From Bacteroidales bacterium (GTDB taxonomy: Bacteria > Bacteroidota > Bacteroidia > Bacteroidales > UBA1715), in NCBI GenBank assembly GCA_012519815.1, contig JAAYPM010000129.1, forward strand, positions 1-35,274: a DNA stretch of 35,274 nt, in the 5' to 3' direction. A program made the position numbers and the translations under genes. Below are positions 16,607 through 25,724 of the stretch, in pieces (the stretch's first letter is position 1; each line of letters starts with the position of its first letter). The notes below the pieces were generated by a model. That model made no database searches. It saw nothing but the letters and a program-made list of their open reading frames with translations, and was not told the origin of the DNA.

Positions 16607-16614
16607 TACATTTG
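16607..16614 (+). promoter_or_regulatory. Candidate -7 box for the mannoside operon
   Basis: TACATTTG matches TAnnTTTG about 100 bp upstream of the GH5 start, inside the 177-bp divergent region with the AraC gene. The leader between it and the ATG is very AT-rich. No clear AraC half-site pair could be picked by eye. Confidence 0.4.
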
Positions 16615-16713
16615 TACATATTTATAGTAGATTTATTTTTAATTCAACATTATAAAACATGATTTTCTATAAAAATTGTATATTTCACCTTTAATACATA
16701 AATACATATTTAC

Positions 16714-17841
16714 ATGAAACAAAAACTTTTTCCTATTGTATATATTATGGCTCTTCTTTCTATTAATTCTTGTTCTGAACAAACAAAAAAATCTGATGCA
16801 CACAACAAAAACGCACACATTTCTATTGAAGGGAATGCGTTTGTTTGTAATGGTACAGAAATATATTTAAATGGTGCAAACACTCCATGGGACAAATGGA
16901 ATGACTTTGGCGGAGAATATGACAGTGTGTTTTGGGAACAAGAAATGAAAAATCTTGCAGACAACGGAATGAACAGTACGCGTATTTGGATTAGTTGTGA
17001 TGGTGAGGGACAACCATTTATAGCTGAAAATGGAAGATGCGAAAAGCCTACTGAAGCATTTTGGAACAATCTTGACCACATGCTGTTTCATGCAGAAAAA
17101 AATGGCATATACATTATGGCAGCTATTATGTCGTTTGACCACTTTAAAGACGAAAATGAAAATTACAAAGGTTGGAGAGCTATGATTATGGATAGTGCTA
17201 ACATTCAACTTTTTATAAAAAATTATGTATTAGAACTTGTTTCTCGTTATTCTCATAATCCGTATTTTTTCTCTATTGATTTATGTAACGAACCCGAATG
17301 GATTCATGAAAACAAAGAATGTGGACAAATTCCTTGGAAACATTTACAACAATATGCGGGATTATGTGCTGCTGCTATTCATAAAACACAAACTCCTATT
17401 TTGGTTTCAATAGGTGCCACTTCGGTAAAATGGGCAAGCGATGTATATGAAAATGGGAATATTTGGAGCGATGAAAATTTGCAACTTCATACAAACAATG
17501 ACTCTTTGGCATATATGGATTATTGGCATATACATTATTATAGTTGGATGCGAGATTTTTTTAGTAGTCCTTTTGAAAAATCCCCAAACGATTATGCACT
17601 CAACGATAAACCTGTAATAATTGGAGAAACTCCCGGCAGAGCAGAGTATTATGGATTTGATATTTCGCTCGAAGAAATATTTGAAAAACCCTATACATTA
17701 GGATATTCTGGTGTTATGGTATGGACTTCAAACGACGCTGGAATTGGCGATTTTGGGAGTCTTTCTACATTTGGACACGCCTCAAAAGCTTTTGCCGAAA
17801 AATACCCGCAGTTAATTCATAAAAAAAATCAAAATAATTAA
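16714..17841 (+). CDS. GH5-family endo-beta-mannanase-like lipoprotein
   Basis: 375 residues. The signal peptide ends in INSC with Cys 20 as probable lipidation site, so the enzyme is membrane-anchored outside the cytoplasm. The rest is a single (beta/alpha)8 glycosidase domain of the GH5/clan-A type: NGANTPWDKWNDFGG, NSTRIWIS, SIDLCNEPEW with the acid/base Glu at 193, DYWHIHYYSW, and VIIGETPG with the nucleophile Glu at 305. The product most likely cleaves beta-1,4-mannan or glucomannan to oligosaccharides. The mannan assignment rests mainly on neighbours (GH130 pair, epimerase), not on subfamily motifs; cellulose-like glucan is the alternative. It is 11 bp from the transporter gene. Confidence 0.82.
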   Translation: MKQKLFPIVYIMALLSINSCSEQTKKSDAHNKNAHISIEGNAFVCNGTEIYLNGANTPWDKWNDFGGEYDSVFWEQEMKNLADNGMNSTRIWISCDGEGQPFIAENGRCEKPTEAFWNNLDHMLFHAEKNGIYIMAAIMSFDHFKDENENYKGWRAMIMDSANIQLFIKNYVLELVSRYSHNPYFFSIDLCNEPEWIHENKECGQIPWKHLQQYAGLCAAAIHKTQTPILVSIGATSVKWASDVYENGNIWSDENLQLHTNNDSLAYMDYWHIHYYSWMRDFFSSPFEKSPNDYALNDKPVIIGETPGRAEYYGFDISLEEIFEKPYTLGYSGVMVWTSNDAGIGDFGSLSTFGHASKAFAEKYPQLIHKKNQNN

Positions 17842-17852
17842 AATCACACCTC

Positions 17853-20129
17853 ATGAAAAATTATCTTCCGTTTCGAGAAAAAATTGCATACGGCTTTGGC
17901 GACTTAGCATCGGTTTTATATTGGCAAACATTTATGCTGTATTTTACCTTTTTTTATACTGATGTTTTTTTAATGCCCGCAGTAGCAGCTGCAACTATGT
18001 TTTTAATTTCCCGCTTATTTGATGGCTTTAATGACCCAATTATGGGAATTATTGCCGACAGAACCAATACCCGATGGGGAAAGTTTAGACCATATTTACT
18101 ATGGTTTTGCGTGCCTTTCGCCATTGTTGGCGTACTCACATTTACCGTACCCGATTTTGAACATCAAGGCAAAATGATTTGGGCATACAGCACATTTATT
18201 CTTATAATGGTGCTCTATACAATTATAAATATTCCATACACTTCGCTGCTTGGTGTAATTTCTCCTAATTCTGCTGAACGAACAACGGTTTCGTCGGTGA
18301 AATTTATTTTTGCCTTTGCAGCAGGAATTATTATTTCGGCAACATTATTACCTATGACTCAATATCTTGGAAAGAATGACGAAAGCATAATGGTTGCTAA
18401 AATTCAAAATGATTCTATTATTATTAGCGAACAAAAAAGAGGCGTTTCTACATTTTTACTTACAGCAAAAGATGATAAAGAAAACACAACTCTGCATGAA
18501 ATTCGCTTTACCGTTATTCCCAATGATAACAATACGCCGCGTGTAGCAAAAACACCACAAACTATTATTACAGACAAGCAGTTTGAAGATATACATATTC
18601 CTTGTACCGACATTTTTTTCGGCACGGTTCATTCAAATTTCACCTATCAGGTAACAAGTTCAAATCCTGATTTTGTTTCCTGCAAAATTACACAAGATAC
18701 ACTGCTGAAAATTTCAAAAAAATCAAATCAAGAATTAGGATTTGCAGATATAACCCTAAGTGCAATAGATAAAAAATGGGGCGAAACATCTACCTCGTTT
18801 TCTTTTCATGTGTCTGAAAACACAAATTCTTTTCCAAAAGTAATTGATTCTGTAAAAACAAAAATACTCTCCATAGGATTTGCAAAACACAGCATTGATG
18901 TTGCTCAACTCTTTAGCGATGATGATAATGATAAATTAACATATTCGGTGGTTTCAAACAATCCAGATATTTTAGATCCAATACTTACAAATTTATCAAT
19001 TCTTGAGTTAGATGAGTTAAAAAGTGGTGTTGCTGATATTACCATTACAGCAAATGATTTAAAAGGCGGAAAAGCAGAGCATACAATTCGCTTTTTTATA
19101 GCAGATTCACAAAACAATGCTCCTTTTGTAATTGAAAAAGAAATTGGATTTGAAGCACTCGAAGGATTTGGTTCTGACACATTATTGTTATCTGATTTCT
19201 TTTATGATATTGAAAATGACGCTATTTCATATGAACTTGTGGTTGTAAATGAAGCAAAAGGCTGGTCTCGCTTTTTCATGATTATTGGAGTTGCAGCTAT
19301 TATCTTCTTTTTAATTGCTTTTAAAGGAACCAAAGAACGCGTGCAACCTCCAAAAGGACAAACATCTTCAATAAAAAAAGATTTATGGCAGTTAATAACT
19401 AACAAACCATGGCTTATAATGTTAGCAACAACTATTACATTTATTTTATTTGTTGCCATTCGAGGAAGTGTTACTGTTCACTATTTTAAATATATTATTG
19501 GTCATCAAGTGCTTGATTTACCTATTTTGGGTAAAAAAACATACGATTTTAATGTATTAACTTCTATTTATAACACTATAGGTCAGGTGGCGTCGTTGCT
19601 TGGCGTGTTTGCGGTTGGTTGGTTTGCAAAATCATTTGGAAAAATTAAGGTATTTATTACATTTTTTATAATTGCCATTATTTCAACGGCAAGTGTGTTT
19701 TTTTTAGATGCCGATAATTTAGGATTAATTTACTTTTTACAAATTACAGGCTCGTTTACTGGTGGACCATTAAGCGTGTTGCTTTGGGCAATGTATGCTG
19801 ACATTGCCGATTACTCGGAATGGAAAAATGGCAGACGTGCCACTGGACTTATTTTTTCGGCATCTACTATGTCGCAAAAAATTGGCTGGGCTGTAGGGGC
19901 GTTTTTAGCTCTTACGCTTATGGCACAAGTTGGATTTGAACCAAATCAATTACAAACAGCAGAATCTACTCGCGGATTATTACTTTTATTTACGCTTATT
20001 CCTGCAGGAATTGGTATTGTTTCTATTCTTATTATTTTGTTGTATCCGCTTAATGATACACGAGTAAAAGCAATGGAACTTGAACTAATGCAACGTAGAG
20101 ATGAAGAAAATAATATTATAACAACTTAA
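17853..20129 (+). CDS. GPH-family sugar:cation symporter with a large periplasmic insertion
   Basis: 758 residues; family members are usually about 450-480. TM1-TM5 occupy residues 1-170 with the cytoplasmic MFS-like motif ADRTNTRWGKFRP between TM2 and TM3. TM6 begins near residue 470 (WSRFFMIIGVAAIIFFLIAF), followed by GTKERVQPPKG, and TM7-TM12 follow with DIADYSEWKNGRRATG. Deleting residues 177-468 leaves a normal transporter of about 460. The family imports di- and oligosaccharides with H+ or Na+. Placed 11 bp after the GH5 gene and 11 bp before a GH130 gene, it should import mannobiose or mannosyl-glucose. The insertion is described separately. Frame and base composition are continuous through it, so it is not an assembly join by any sign I can see. 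Confidence 0.9.
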   Translation: MKNYLPFREKIAYGFGDLASVLYWQTFMLYFTFFYTDVFLMPAVAAATMFLISRLFDGFNDPIMGIIADRTNTRWGKFRPYLLWFCVPFAIVGVLTFTVPDFEHQGKMIWAYSTFILIMVLYTIINIPYTSLLGVISPNSAERTTVSSVKFIFAFAAGIIISATLLPMTQYLGKNDESIMVAKIQNDSIIISEQKRGVSTFLLTAKDDKENTTLHEIRFTVIPNDNNTPRVAKTPQTIITDKQFEDIHIPCTDIFFGTVHSNFTYQVTSSNPDFVSCKITQDTLLKISKKSNQELGFADITLSAIDKKWGETSTSFSFHVSENTNSFPKVIDSVKTKILSIGFAKHSIDVAQLFSDDDNDKLTYSVVSNNPDILDPILTNLSILELDELKSGVADITITANDLKGGKAEHTIRFFIADSQNNAPFVIEKEIGFEALEGFGSDTLLLSDFFYDIENDAISYELVVVNEAKGWSRFFMIIGVAAIIFFLIAFKGTKERVQPPKGQTSSIKKDLWQLITNKPWLIMLATTITFILFVAIRGSVTVHYFKYIIGHQVLDLPILGKKTYDFNVLTSIYNTIGQVASLLGVFAVGWFAKSFGKIKVFITFFIIAIISTASVFFLDADNLGLIYFLQITGSFTGGPLSVLLWAMYADIADYSEWKNGRRATGLIFSASTMSQKIGWAVGAFLALTLMAQVGFEPNQLQTAESTRGLLLLFTLIPAGIGIVSILIILLYPLNDTRVKAMELELMQRRDEENNIITT
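18381..19256 (+). other. Cadherin/Ig-like insertion domain in the symporter's TM5-TM6 loop
   Basis: Residues 177-468 of the symporter, predicted periplasmic. The repeating pattern is F(S/Y)DxxNDxLTYxVxSxNPD...GxADITxTAxDxxG....xxFxV. Four pieces are seen: residues 177-226 carry only the second half of the unit (VSTFLLTAKDDKENTTLHEI); 227-328 are complete though diverged (FTYQVTSSNPDF, GFADITLSAIDKKWGE); 329-420 are complete (DVAQLFSDDDNDKLTYSVVS, GVADITITANDLKGG); 421-468 carry only the first half (LLLSDFFYDIENDAISYELV). The first and last pieces together would make one unit, so the block may close on itself with both ends at the membrane. Confidence 0.72.
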
Positions 20130-20140
20130 ACTTAAAGAAA

Positions 20141-21130
20141 ATGGCTACAATTATTGGAAACGATTTAGGAAATATTCCTTGGGAAGAAAAACCGCAGGCA
20201 TGTAACGATGTTATGTGGCGATACAGTAAAAATCCTATTATTAATTGGAACCCTATTCCAACCGCTGCACGCGTATATAACAGTGCAATGGCTCCCTACA
20301 AAGATGGATTTGCAGGAGTATTTCGGGGTGATCAAAAAAATGGACGAGCTACTCTTTTTGCGGGTTTTAGCAAAGATGGTATTACCATTGATTTGAATCC
20401 CACTCCAATTGCATGGGTTGACGAACAAGGAGCGCCTGCACCAACAAGTTATTCATACGACCCACGAGTTGTGGAAATTGACGGTGTGTTTTACATTACA
20501 TGGTGCGACGATATGCAAGGTCCTTCAATTGGTTTAGGAAGAACAACCGACTTTAAAACATTTATCCGTATGCCAAATCCACTTATGCCTTATAATAGAA
20601 ATGGCGTATTGTTTCCTCGGAAAATCAACGGAAAATATTTCTTATTAAGTCGTCCAAGCGACACAGGGCACACTCCTTTTGGTAATATTTTTATAAGCGA
20701 TAGTCCTGATATGATTCATTGGGGAAATCATGCCTTTGTTATGGGAAATGGCGGACAAGGTTGGTGGCAAGGTACTAAAATTGGTGCTGGTCCGGTTCCT
20801 ATTGAAACAAAAGATGGTTGGTTGTTGTTTTATCATGGCGTTTCTAACACATGCAACGGGTTTGTGTATAGTATAGGTGCTGTTGTTTTAGACCTCAACA
20901 ATCCACGTAAGGTGTTGTACAGAACACGCGATTATCTGTTAACACCCGAAAAACAATATGAAACTGTTGGATTTGTGCCAAATGTTGCATTTCCATGTGC
21001 AAACATATATGATGCAAAAACTGGAAGAATAGCTATTTATTATGGTGCTGCAGATACATATACGGCAATAGCATTTTGTCAAGTAGATGAAATTTTAACA
21101 TATATAAAAGCTAATTCAGAAGTTTTTTAA
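20141..21130 (+). CDS. GH130 beta-1,4-mannooligosaccharide phosphorylase-like protein
   Basis: 329 residues, the short form of GH130 (subfamily 2-like by length and motifs). A five-bladed beta-propeller is suggested by repeats such as YNSAMAPYKDGFAGVFRGD, SYDPRVVEIDGVFYITWCDD, GVLFPRKINGKYFLLSRPSD, GAGPVPIETKDGWLLFYHGV and CANIYDAKTGRIAIYYGAAD. Asp 107 in SYDPRV is the expected general acid. Family members phosphorolyse beta-1,4-mannooligosaccharides from the non-reducing end to release mannose-1-phosphate, and this is the best guess here; some relatives act on mannosyl-N-acetylglucosamine. There is no signal peptide, so it is cytosolic. It lies 11 bp after the transporter gene and 66 bp before a second GH130. 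Confidence 0.9.
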   Translation: MATIIGNDLGNIPWEEKPQACNDVMWRYSKNPIINWNPIPTAARVYNSAMAPYKDGFAGVFRGDQKNGRATLFAGFSKDGITIDLNPTPIAWVDEQGAPAPTSYSYDPRVVEIDGVFYITWCDDMQGPSIGLGRTTDFKTFIRMPNPLMPYNRNGVLFPRKINGKYFLLSRPSDTGHTPFGNIFISDSPDMIHWGNHAFVMGNGGQGWWQGTKIGAGPVPIETKDGWLLFYHGVSNTCNGFVYSIGAVVLDLNNPRKVLYRTRDYLLTPEKQYETVGFVPNVAFPCANIYDAKTGRIAIYYGAADTYTAIAFCQVDEILTYIKANSEVF

Positions 21131-21196
21131 ATCAACACCTTAAAATCATATAAAACACTATTAATCACATTTTTACATATAATAATCACAAAAAAT

Positions 21197-22366
21197 ATGT
21201 TTTCAAAATCAGCAAGTGAAGTTATTTCTATTTTAAAAAATGAATACGAAACTATTATACGGCAGCCAAATAGTCCGGTAGCAGAATATAATGGTATATA
21301 TACACGATACAAAAATCCTGTTCTTACCGCACAACATATTCCATTATCATGGAAATATGATTTTAACACTACACGAAATCCATATATGATGCAACGTATC
21401 GGTGTTAATGCTGTATTTAATGCAGGAGCCATGAAATTCAATGGTAAATATATTTTATGTGCTCGTGTTGAAGGCTGGGATAGAAAATCATTTTTTGCGA
21501 TTGCCGAAAGTGATACGGGAATTGATAATTTTACATTTTGGGACGAACCAATACAATTGCCACAAACGAACGAACCCGATGTGAATGTGTATGATATGCG
21601 TTTAACACAACATGACGATGGTTTTATATACGGCATTTTTTGTACAGAACGGAAAGACCCCAATGCACCGCAAGGAGATACAAGTGCTGCAATTGCAAAT
21701 GCCGGTATAGTACGCACAAAAGATTTAAAACAATGGGAACGCCTTCCCGACCTTATTTCAAATACTGGTCAGCAACGCAATGTGGTAATGCATCCTCATT
21801 TAATAAACGGAAAATACGTGGTTTACACTCGTCCACAAGACGGCTTTATTGAAGTAGGCTCTGGTGGAGGCATTGGAATAGGATACATTACTGACATGAA
21901 AAATCCTGTGGTGGAACAAGAACATATTATTCATAATAAACAATACCATACGGTGTATGAATTAAAAAATGGACTTGGACCAGCACCAATTAAAACTCCA
22001 AAAGGATGGCTGCATTTAGCTCATGGGGTTAGAAACACTGCCGCTGGACTGCGATATGTGTTGTATATGTTTATGACCGATTTAAAAAATCCTGATAAAA
22101 TAATTGCAACTCCTGGCGGATATTTTTTAGCTCCCGAACAAGATGAACGCATTGGCGATGTGTCAAATGTTGTTTTTTCAAACGGCTGGATTGTTGATGA
22201 CAATAACACCGTTTTTATATATTATGCATCATCAGACACACGCATTCATGTGGCGGTTTCTACCGTTGAAAGATTAGTGGATTATTGCATAAATACACCT
22301 CAAGACAGCTTTAAAAGCAGCGATTCTGTGCAAAAAATTAGTACACTTATTCATAATAACAAGTAA
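21197..22366 (+). CDS. GH130_1 4-O-beta-D-mannosyl-D-glucose phosphorylase
   Basis: 389 residues, the length of GH130 subfamily 1. It has the long N-terminal extension of that group (residues 1-60, with YIARYKNP-like TRYKNPVLTA), the Asp 133 general acid in VYDMRLTQHDDG, and the phosphate/sugar-binding blocks MHPHLINGKYVVYTRPQDGF, GGGIGIGY, GLGPAPIKTPKGWLHLAHGV and FIYYASSDTRIHVA. The characterised enzyme of Bacteroides fragilis phosphorolyses mannosyl-glucose to mannose-1-phosphate plus glucose. It is cytosolic. The directly following epimerase gene supplies its substrate from mannobiose, the same gene pair as in known mannan catabolic loci. It has a different subfamily and function from the GH130 just upstream, so it is not a recent duplicate. 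Confidence 0.93.
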   Translation: MFSKSASEVISILKNEYETIIRQPNSPVAEYNGIYTRYKNPVLTAQHIPLSWKYDFNTTRNPYMMQRIGVNAVFNAGAMKFNGKYILCARVEGWDRKSFFAIAESDTGIDNFTFWDEPIQLPQTNEPDVNVYDMRLTQHDDGFIYGIFCTERKDPNAPQGDTSAAIANAGIVRTKDLKQWERLPDLISNTGQQRNVVMHPHLINGKYVVYTRPQDGFIEVGSGGGIGIGYITDMKNPVVEQEHIIHNKQYHTVYELKNGLGPAPIKTPKGWLHLAHGVRNTAAGLRYVLYMFMTDLKNPDKIIATPGGYFLAPEQDERIGDVSNVVFSNGWIVDDNNTVFIYYASSDTRIHVAVSTVERLVDYCINTPQDSFKSSDSVQKISTLIHNNK

Positions 22367-22416
22367 AATACATATTGACCCAAAGCATTTTATAGTGATT
22401 TTAAATTTATTGACGT

Positions 22417-23622
22417 ATGCTTCTTAAAGATGTAGTATATTATAAAGAACAGTTGCAAAATGAGTTGCATGCTATTTTAAAATACTGGAGTTCCGAAACA
22501 ATTAACCCAAAAACAGGACAGTTTTATGGAGAAATTTCCGGGGTTGGCGTGCCTGATATATATGCATCAAAAGGTATTATTATGTATGCCCGTATTATGT
22601 GGACTTTTTCGGCTGCGGCACAGTTTTATAATGATACACAATATAGTAAAACCGCAAATATTGCACGTGAGTGTATTGAAAATTCGTTTTTCGATAAAAA
22701 AAACGGAGGGTATTATTGGGAAATATCACATGATGAAAAACCAGTTGTTACAAAAAAACAAGTGTATGCACAGGCTTTTGTTTTATACGCATACGCAGAA
22801 TATTATAAAGCAACAAAACAACAACATGCATTAAATAAAGCATTAGATATATTTCATTTACTCCAAACTCATTGTTACGACTCGGTGCATGGGGGATATT
22901 TTGAAGCTTTTTCAGAAAATTGGGACAAATTAGATGATGTTCGATTAAGTGAACGCGATTTGAATCTCCCAAAAGGGATGAACACAAATTTACATGTACT
23001 CGAAGCATATACCTGTCTTTTACAAGCAACGCAAAATGCAGAGGTTTCTCATGCTCTCGAAAAATTAGTGTCGGTTTTCACAAAACATATAATTGACAAT
23101 AAAGGACATGTAGTTATTTTTTTTACAGAAAATTGGACTCCACAAACCCACGAAATATCATACGGACACGATATAGAAACATCATGGCTTTTATGTGAAG
23201 CATGTAAAACAATAAACAATAAAACGCTAATAGAACGAACTCGCCCCATTGTATTAAAAATGGTAGATATATTTTTATGCGAAGGATATGACGAACAGGC
23301 TCATGCGGTTTTATATGAATACAATACAAAAACAAAACATCTTGATACTGACCGACACTGGTGGGTGCAAGTAGAAGCAATGGAAGGTTTAGCACACGCA
23401 TATACTCTCACACAAAACAAAGAATATCTTACTGTCGCATTTTCTATTTGGGAATACGTATCAACATATTTTATAGATAAAACACACGGCGAATGGTTTT
23501 GGCGGGTTTCACAAAACAACATACCCTATCTTGAAGACCCAAAAATAAGCATGTGGAAATGCCCATATCATTCTGCACGAGCATTAATGCAAATGATAAC
23601 AAAGCTGCGAACAATTTTTTAA
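22417..23622 (+). CDS. Cellobiose 2-epimerase-like (AGE family) mannobiose epimerase
   Basis: 401 residues with an (alpha/alpha)6-barrel pattern of the N-acylglucosamine/cellobiose 2-epimerase family. Visible marks: YGEISGVGVPD, a GGYYWEIS strand, KQVYAQAFVLYAYAEYY, GMNTNLHVLEAYT, SYGHDIETSWLLCEA (His ligand) and DRHWWVQVEAMEG with His 314, and SMWKCPYHSARALM at the end. The enzyme interconverts the reducing-end mannose of mannobiose with glucose, giving mannosyl-glucose for the GH130_1 phosphorylase. It is cytosolic. It closes the mannoside operon; a promoter for the next gene lies in the following 75 bp, so the operon probably ends here though I see no terminator. Confidence 0.93.
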   Translation: MLLKDVVYYKEQLQNELHAILKYWSSETINPKTGQFYGEISGVGVPDIYASKGIIMYARIMWTFSAAAQFYNDTQYSKTANIARECIENSFFDKKNGGYYWEISHDEKPVVTKKQVYAQAFVLYAYAEYYKATKQQHALNKALDIFHLLQTHCYDSVHGGYFEAFSENWDKLDDVRLSERDLNLPKGMNTNLHVLEAYTCLLQATQNAEVSHALEKLVSVFTKHIIDNKGHVVIFFTENWTPQTHEISYGHDIETSWLLCEACKTINNKTLIERTRPIVLKMVDIFLCEGYDEQAHAVLYEYNTKTKHLDTDRHWWVQVEAMEGLAHAYTLTQNKEYLTVAFSIWEYVSTYFIDKTHGEWFWRVSQNNIPYLEDPKISMWKCPYHSARALMQMITKLRTIF

Positions 23623-23667
23623 TAGTATTTTTATCTCATTCAACAAGCAGAATATTTATATTTTACG

Positions 23668-23675
23668 TAAGTTTG
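23668..23675 (+). promoter_or_regulatory. Candidate -7 box for ornithine carbamoyltransferase
   Basis: TAAGTTTG matches TAnnTTTG and lies 22 bp upstream of the ATG at 23698. Confidence 0.45.
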
Positions 23676-23697
23676 TACTGATGTAAAAAAAAATACT

Positions 23698-24702
23698 ATG
23701 GCAGTACAATTATTAGGAAAACATTTCCTTAAACTTTTAGATTTTTCGGCTGAGGAAATACGGAGTTTGTTAGATTTAGCACATGATTTAAAAAAACAAA
23801 AAGCTACAAATACCGAAATTCAACAATTGCAAGGAAAAAACATTGCATTAATTTTTGAAAAAACCTCAACACGTACGCGATGTGCTTTTGAAGTTGCAGC
23901 ACACGATCAAGGTGCTAATGTTACCTATTTAGGACCAGGAAGCACGCAAATAGGTCATAAAGAATCTATTAAAGACACAGCACGTGTTTTAGGTAGAATG
24001 TATGACGGCATTGAATATAGAGGATTTGGGCAAAACATTGTTGAAGAACTTGCACAATATGCTGGCGTGCCTGTGTGGAATGGACTAACCGATGAGTTTC
24101 ATCCAACGCAAATTCTTGCCGATTTTATGACAATGGAAGAACATTGCCCAAAACCCTTGCAACGAATATCGTTTTGTTATATGGGCGATGCACGAAACAA
24201 CATGGCAAACTCGCTCATGGTTGGTGCTGCAATTATGGGTATGGATATTCGTTTGGCTGCCCCAAAAACAGTGCAACCAAACGAAGAGTTTGTGCAAATA
24301 TGTCGTGATATTGCTAAAAAATCAGGTGCAAGTATATGTATAACCGAAGATATAGCTCAAGCAGTAAAAAATGTTGATTTCTTATATACCGACGTTTGGG
24401 TTTCTATGGGAGAACCAAAAGAAGTATGGAAAGAACGCATTGCTTTATTGCATCCGTATCAAATAAATGCTCATGTTGTTGCACTTACAAATAATTCACA
24501 GGTTAAAGTTTTGCACTGTTTGCCCGCGTTTCATAACAGAGAAACAAGCGTAGGCGAACAAATGTATCAAGAATTTGGGCTTGAAGCACTTGAAATAACC
24601 GAAGATGTATTTGAATCAGAAGCGTCAATTGTGTTTGATGAAGCCGAAAATAGATTACACTCTATTAAAGCAATAATGGTGGCTACTTTAGGAAACTTGT
24701 AA
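23698..24702 (+). CDS. Ornithine carbamoyltransferase (catabolic ArcB/ArgF type)
   Basis: 334 residues. All family motifs are present: carbamoyl-phosphate-binding STRTR at residues 57-61 in [19 protein letters not shown] at 135, DVWVSMGEP, and HCLPAFH at 273. The reaction is ornithine plus carbamoyl phosphate to citrulline plus phosphate, reversible in the arginine deiminase pathway. The tight match to the 334-residue ArcB/ArgF class, and the fact that many Bacteroidota make arginine with N-succinyl- or N-acetylornithine transcarbamylase instead, suggests a catabolic or accessory role. The neighbour ftcD, 12 bp downstream, points to amino-acid degradation. No arcA or arcC is in the window. 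Confidence 0.93.
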   Translation: MAVQLLGKHFLKLLDFSAEEIRSLLDLAHDLKKQKATNTEIQQLQGKNIALIFEKTSTRTRCAFEVAAHDQGANVTYLGPGSTQIGHKESIKDTARVLGRMYDGIEYRGFGQNIVEELAQYAGVPVWNGLTDEFHPTQILADFMTMEEHCPKPLQRISFCYMGDARNNMANSLMVGAAIMGMDIRLAAPKTVQPNEEFVQICRDIAKKSGASICITEDIAQAVKNVDFLYTDVWVSMGEPKEVWKERIALLHPYQINAHVVALTNNSQVKVLHCLPAFHNRETSVGEQMYQEFGLEALEITEDVFESEASIVFDEAENRLHSIKAIMVATLGNL

Positions 24703-24714
24703 ACATGTATAGAT

Positions 24715-25722
24715 ATGGAAATTATTGAATGTGTTCCCAATATAAGTGAAGGGAAAAATGAAGAAACAATTACAAATATTGCAAATGTTATACGAAGTGT
24801 TGAAGGGGTACATCTTTTAAATATTGATTCAGGAAAAGATGCAAACCGAACAGTATATACATTTGTAGGTTTTCCTGAAGCGGTACTCAAGGCGGCATTT
24901 CAAATATACAAATATGCAGTAACAAACATTTCAATGGAAAATCACAAAGGAAAACACCCTCGTATGGGAATTGTAGATGTATGCCCACTCATTCCTATTC
25001 AGGATACAAACCTTGAAAAGGTTGTTGAATATGCCAACAAACTTGCATATCGTGTGGGTACAGAACTCGAAATTCCGGTATATCTGTACGAAGCAAACGC
25101 AACACAATCATATAGAACCAGATTAGAACAAATACGTGCAGGAGAATACGAAAAATTCGCACAAAAAATTCAACTATACGATTGGAAACCTGATTACGGA
25201 CCACAATGTTTTAATCCTATAACGGGAGTAACTGCAATTGGTGCTCGAAATTATTTAATAGCATATAATGTAAATCTTTCTACAAAAAATGTAGAGATTG
25301 CAAAAAACATTGCAGCTCAAATTCGAGAGTCTGGTGGCTCATACACAGACCCTCAGGGAGTTAAACATACAAAAAAACCGGGATTATTACAAGGAGTTAA
25401 GTCTATTGGTTGGTACATTGACGATTTTGACATGGTGCAAGTATCAACAAATATTACCAATTTTAAAATTATTGGTTTGGCACGAGTGTATGAAGAAGTA
25501 CAAAAATTAGCTCAAGAATATGGCATAGACGTATGCGGCTCTGAACTCATAGGACTTGTACCACACGATGCTTTGCTCGAAGCAGGCATGTATTTTCAAC
25601 ATAAACATCATATCGTTAACAAAGATGTTCTTGAAAGTGCCGTTGAATATTTAGGTTTAAACACAATAAAATCTTTTGACAAACAAAAACAAATACTTGA
25701 ATTTGTGGCACAACTTCAATAA
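24715..25722 (+). CDS. ftcD: Glutamate formimidoyltransferase
   Basis: 335 residues beginning MEIIECVPNISEG, the signature N-terminus. Further marks: VHLLNIDSGKDANRTVYTFV, HKGKHPRMGIVDVCPLIP and ITGVTAIGARNYLIAYNVNL, plus LLQGVKSIGWYIDDF. It transfers the formimino group of N-formiminoglutamate (from histidine breakdown) to tetrahydrofolate. Only the transferase domain is present: the C-terminal cyclodeaminase domain of the fused vertebrate/bacterial enzyme is absent, as is common in bacteria where fchA encodes it separately. It is cytosolic, and probably cotranscribed with the carbamoyltransferase (12 bp upstream) and the CPBP protease (2 bp downstream). No hutH or hutU is in the window. Confidence 0.93.
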   Translation: MEIIECVPNISEGKNEETITNIANVIRSVEGVHLLNIDSGKDANRTVYTFVGFPEAVLKAAFQIYKYAVTNISMENHKGKHPRMGIVDVCPLIPIQDTNLEKVVEYANKLAYRVGTELEIPVYLYEANATQSYRTRLEQIRAGEYEKFAQKIQLYDWKPDYGPQCFNPITGVTAIGARNYLIAYNVNLSTKNVEIAKNIAAQIRESGGSYTDPQGVKHTKKPGLLQGVKSIGWYIDDFDMVQVSTNITNFKIIGLARVYEEVQKLAQEYGIDVCGSELIGLVPHDALLEAGMYFQHKHHIVNKDVLESAVEYLGLNTIKSFDKQKQILEFVAQLQ

Positions 25723-25724
25723 TC

